A stretch of DNA of 24,855 nt from JASFJH01 sp050117725 (GTDB taxonomy: Bacteria > Pseudomonadota > Gammaproteobacteria > AKS1). The position numbers and the translations under genes are program-made. This document shows positions 23,261 to 24,855 of this stretch, one piece after another. Under the pieces are notes generated by a model that was not told the origin of the DNA, made no database searches, and saw only the letters and a program-made list of their open reading frames with translations. The stretch is from NCBI GenBank assembly GCA_050117725.1, contig JASFME010000009.1:1-24855 (forward strand), given 5' to 3'. How positions within the stretch are numbered: the first letter of the stretch is position 1; each line of letters begins with the position of its first letter.

Positions 23261-23860
23261 ATGAATAATAAAAAGCCAAAACCGGTTAATTCCTTGATGA
23301 ATGGCCGATTCCTGTTCTTTCAGGAATTTCTGAAGCATCCACTTCAGATTGGCTCGATTATTCCCAGCTCACGTTTCCTTGAGCGGCGTATTCTGGAGGC
23401 CGCTGCGATCGGTTCGGCCAGGACCATCGTGGAACTGGGCGCCGGTACGGGTGGCATTACACAAGCAATACTCCGTGAGATGCCCACAAATGCGAGGCTG
23501 TTAAGTATCGAAATCAACCCGCATTTTCACGCCCTGATCAGCAACATCGACGATGATCGGCTCATCGCACACCTGGGTAATGCCACCAGTCTACAGGCTA
23601 TTATCTCACTGTATGGGCTGAGTGCTCCGGATGTCGTCATTTCCGGTATCCCTTTTTCCACTATGAGCCATAGCGAAGGCGCGCAGATTATCGAGGCAAT
23701 CTCGTCTTCGCTCGCCGCGAACGGGCGTTTTGTCGCATACCAGGTGAGCAACCGCGTCGCCTCGTTGTGCCGACCCTACCTGGGAAGAGAGCAGGAAATG
23801 CTGGAGCTTCTCAACATCCCGCCCATGCATGTCTACCAGTGGGCGAAAAGCCGTGCTTGA
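23261..23860 (+). CDS. SAM-dependent methyltransferase, PmtA-like (phospholipid N-methyltransferase family)
   Basis: Class I methyltransferase of 199 residues. The SAM-binding motif I is IVELGAGTGGIT (56-67), and the acidic residue after strand 2 is E84 in LLSIEINPHF. The N-terminus FLFFQEFLKHPLQIGSIIPSSRFL, before motif I, is typical of the COG3963 PmtA-like group, and VVISGIPFSTM (about 125-135) sits where these enzymes have their post-IV motif. Characterised members methylate phosphatidylethanolamine toward phosphatidylcholine; relatives include KsgA-like rRNA dimethylases, so the substrate is not certain. GGAGG gives a strong ribosome site at about 23249. The AT-rich 126-base gap upstream and the convergent gene downstream make it a single-gene unit. 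Confidence 0.82.
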   Translation: MNNKKPKPVNSLMNGRFLFFQEFLKHPLQIGSIIPSSRFLERRILEAAAIGSARTIVELGAGTGGITQAILREMPTNARLLSIEINPHFHALISNIDDDRLIAHLGNATSLQAIISLYGLSAPDVVISGIPFSTMSHSEGAQIIEAISSSLAANGRFVAYQVSNRVASLCRPYLGREQEMLELLNIPPMHVYQWAKSRA

Positions 23861-23935
23861 TATATGCATGCAAGGAGGGGGGAGAACGTGCAGAGTTTGC
23901 CCCTGCTCATCCCGGTGATAACCTGGTCCATATTC

Positions 23936-24679
23936 CTATTGTGCCGGCACCGCGCAACCCAGCCCCACATTGGCCTGCACCAGCAAGGTTGCGGTAATGG
24001 TCCAGATCCCGAAGCCTATGACAAGAGCCCCGGCGAAGTGACGTACTCGCGGGTGTTGCAGGAATTTTGACGCCTTGCCGGCCAGCAGGCCAACTCCGAG
24101 CAGTGCGGGCAGGGTGCCCAGGCCGAAACTCAGCATGAAGGCGCCACCTTCCATCCAGCCACCGGCGGCAAAACTGAATACGAGCATGCTGTAGACAAGC
24201 CCGCAGGGCAGCCAGCCCCATAACAGGCCGAGCGCAAAAGCCTGGCCGGGATTGTGTAGTGGCAACAGGCTGTTGGCCAGACCGCTGACGCGCTGCCACA
24301 ACAGGCCGCCAAGTTGTTCAAGACGTTGCAGGCCAAACCACCAGCCACCGAGGTACAGGCCGAGGATGATCATGAACACGCCGGCGACGATGCGCAGGTA
24401 GAACCAGCCGCTGTACTCCTGTACGAGCGTGCCGGCGCTGTAGCCGAGATAGCCGACGATCGCTCCCGCTACGGTATAACTGCTGATCCGGCCAACGTTA
24501 TAGGCTATCGCGTAGGGCAGCATGCTCGAGGTTTTCGCCCGTACCGCGGCAGGCAGGCCGTGCATCATCGCCGCGGCAATACCGCCACACATGCCGACGC
24601 AATGCACGCCGCCGAACAGCCCGGTCAGAAAGGCGGTCAGGTAGGGGGTGGAACTGATCAGGAAGGGGCTGATATCCAT
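23936..24679 (-). CDS. TauE/SafE-like membrane protein (COG2836, UreH-type domain)
   Basis: Polytopic inner-membrane protein of 247 residues, the only clear - strand gene. It has about six transmembrane helices and the family motif GGVHCVGMCGG at 23-33, with C27 and C31 as possible metal-binding thiols, and a second GLLWGWLPCGLVYSML segment near the middle. Such genes often neighbour cbb3 oxidase and copper-handling genes (ccoNOPG, ccoI/ccoS), and a role in copper supply or cytochrome biogenesis is suggested for relatives; that context would be beyond the right edge and is not visible. A -10-like TATAAT on this strand is at 24713-24708; no ribosome site is clear, so the mRNA leader may be very short. 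Confidence 0.85.
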   Translation of the reverse strand: MDISPFLISSTPYLTAFLTGLFGGVHCVGMCGGIAAAMMHGLPAAVRAKTSSMLPYAIAYNVGRISSYTVAGAIVGYLGYSAGTLVQEYSGWFYLRIVAGVFMIILGLYLGGWWFGLQRLEQLGGLLWQRVSGLANSLLPLHNPGQAFALGLLWGWLPCGLVYSMLVFSFAAGGWMEGGAFMLSFGLGTLPALLGVGLLAGKASKFLQHPRVRHFAGALVIGFGIWTITATLLVQANVGLGCAVPAQ

Positions 24680-24855
24680 GACTAGACAGTTGGCAAATAT
24701 GCTCGTAATTATAAGCCATTAGACGTCTTTAAAGTATTACCTGACTACGATACAGGGTTTTCAATACCAGTTTATATCCTGGTGGACAGGTAGTTACAGT
24801 GTCGCTTATGCTTGTCCGCTGATGTTGTAGTGGTCTGTCCAATTGCAGATTTGGT
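24680..24855. other. Gene-free right edge (promoter region)
   Basis: 176 bases, AT-richer than the rest, without a convincing coding frame. On the - strand, TATAAT at 24713-24708 is a good -10 box for the SafE-like gene; no strong -35 is seen. GGACAG (24784-24789) can pair either with TGTCC at 24813-24817 or with CTGTCC at 24835-24840, which may be chance. Nothing else was recognised; the region may also hold the control region of a gene outside the window. Confidence 0.4.

Noticed and set aside
23864..24070. Short + strand frame after the methyltransferase gene, with a GGAGGGGGG stretch nearby
   Set aside because: It overlaps the 3' end of the - strand SafE-like gene and has no recognisable content; the purine run lies inside the frame, not before it.
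24784..24840. GGACAG/CTGTCC repeats at the right edge as an attachment site or riboswitch
   Set aside because: Only 6-base arms with a 45-base gap, no integrase and no known riboswitch core.
1..24855. CRISPR arrays, tRNA/rRNA genes, insertion sequences
   Set aside because: No regularly spaced direct repeats, cloverleaf-like segments, or transposase-like products were seen on reading either strand.

Overview
The window is a chromosomal segment of a moderately GC-rich gammaproteobacterium, with 25 genes on the + strand, one remnant among them, and one gene on the - strand. The order iscRSUA-hscBA-fdx-iscX, ndk, rlmN, pilF, rodZ, ispG, hisS, yfgM, bamB, der is the conserved gammaproteobacterial order. 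The type IV pilus pilotin gene pilF between rlmN and rodZ matches Pseudomonas-like genomes rather than enterics. HscA and IscX resemble their E. coli counterparts closely. Species cannot be fixed from the sequence; a free-living environmental, possibly sulfur-cycle lineage is an inference only.

Layout. Positions 1-446 hold the end of a serine acetyltransferase gene (cysE), followed by a terminator. Positions 560-6198 hold the complete Isc iron-sulfur assembly operon, starting at a near-perfect IscR type 1 operator/promoter and ending at an intrinsic terminator (6275-6302). CysE supplies the cysteine precursor, IscS takes sulfur from cysteine, IscU is the scaffold, HscB/HscA/Fdx/IscA/IscX assist assembly and transfer, and IscR senses cluster status. 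Positions 6342-15384 hold housekeeping genes: ndk, rlmN and ispG (both Fe-S enzymes and clients of Isc), pilF, rodZ, hisS, yfgM, bamB and der.

Positions 15473-20166 form the accessory part: a membrane Ser/Thr kinase with a periplasmic CHASE2-like sensor, a PP2C phosphatase, a small FHA-domain protein and a cation/proton antiporter. They are tightly spaced in one direction and look like one signalling cassette without type VI secretion genes. This is the best candidate here for something not well described.

Positions 20179-20541 are the C-terminal remnant of a MacB-type ABC permease, starting next to a 10-bp inverted repeat that covers the antiporter stop codon. Then come modA-modB-modC (molybdate import, overlapping genes), an orphan PmtA-like methyltransferase and, convergent on the - strand, a TauE/SafE-like (COG2836/UreH-type) membrane protein. 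Positions 24680-24855 have no recognisable gene.

No rRNA, tRNA, CRISPR array, insertion sequence or phage gene was seen. No gene-free stretch exceeds 300 bases.
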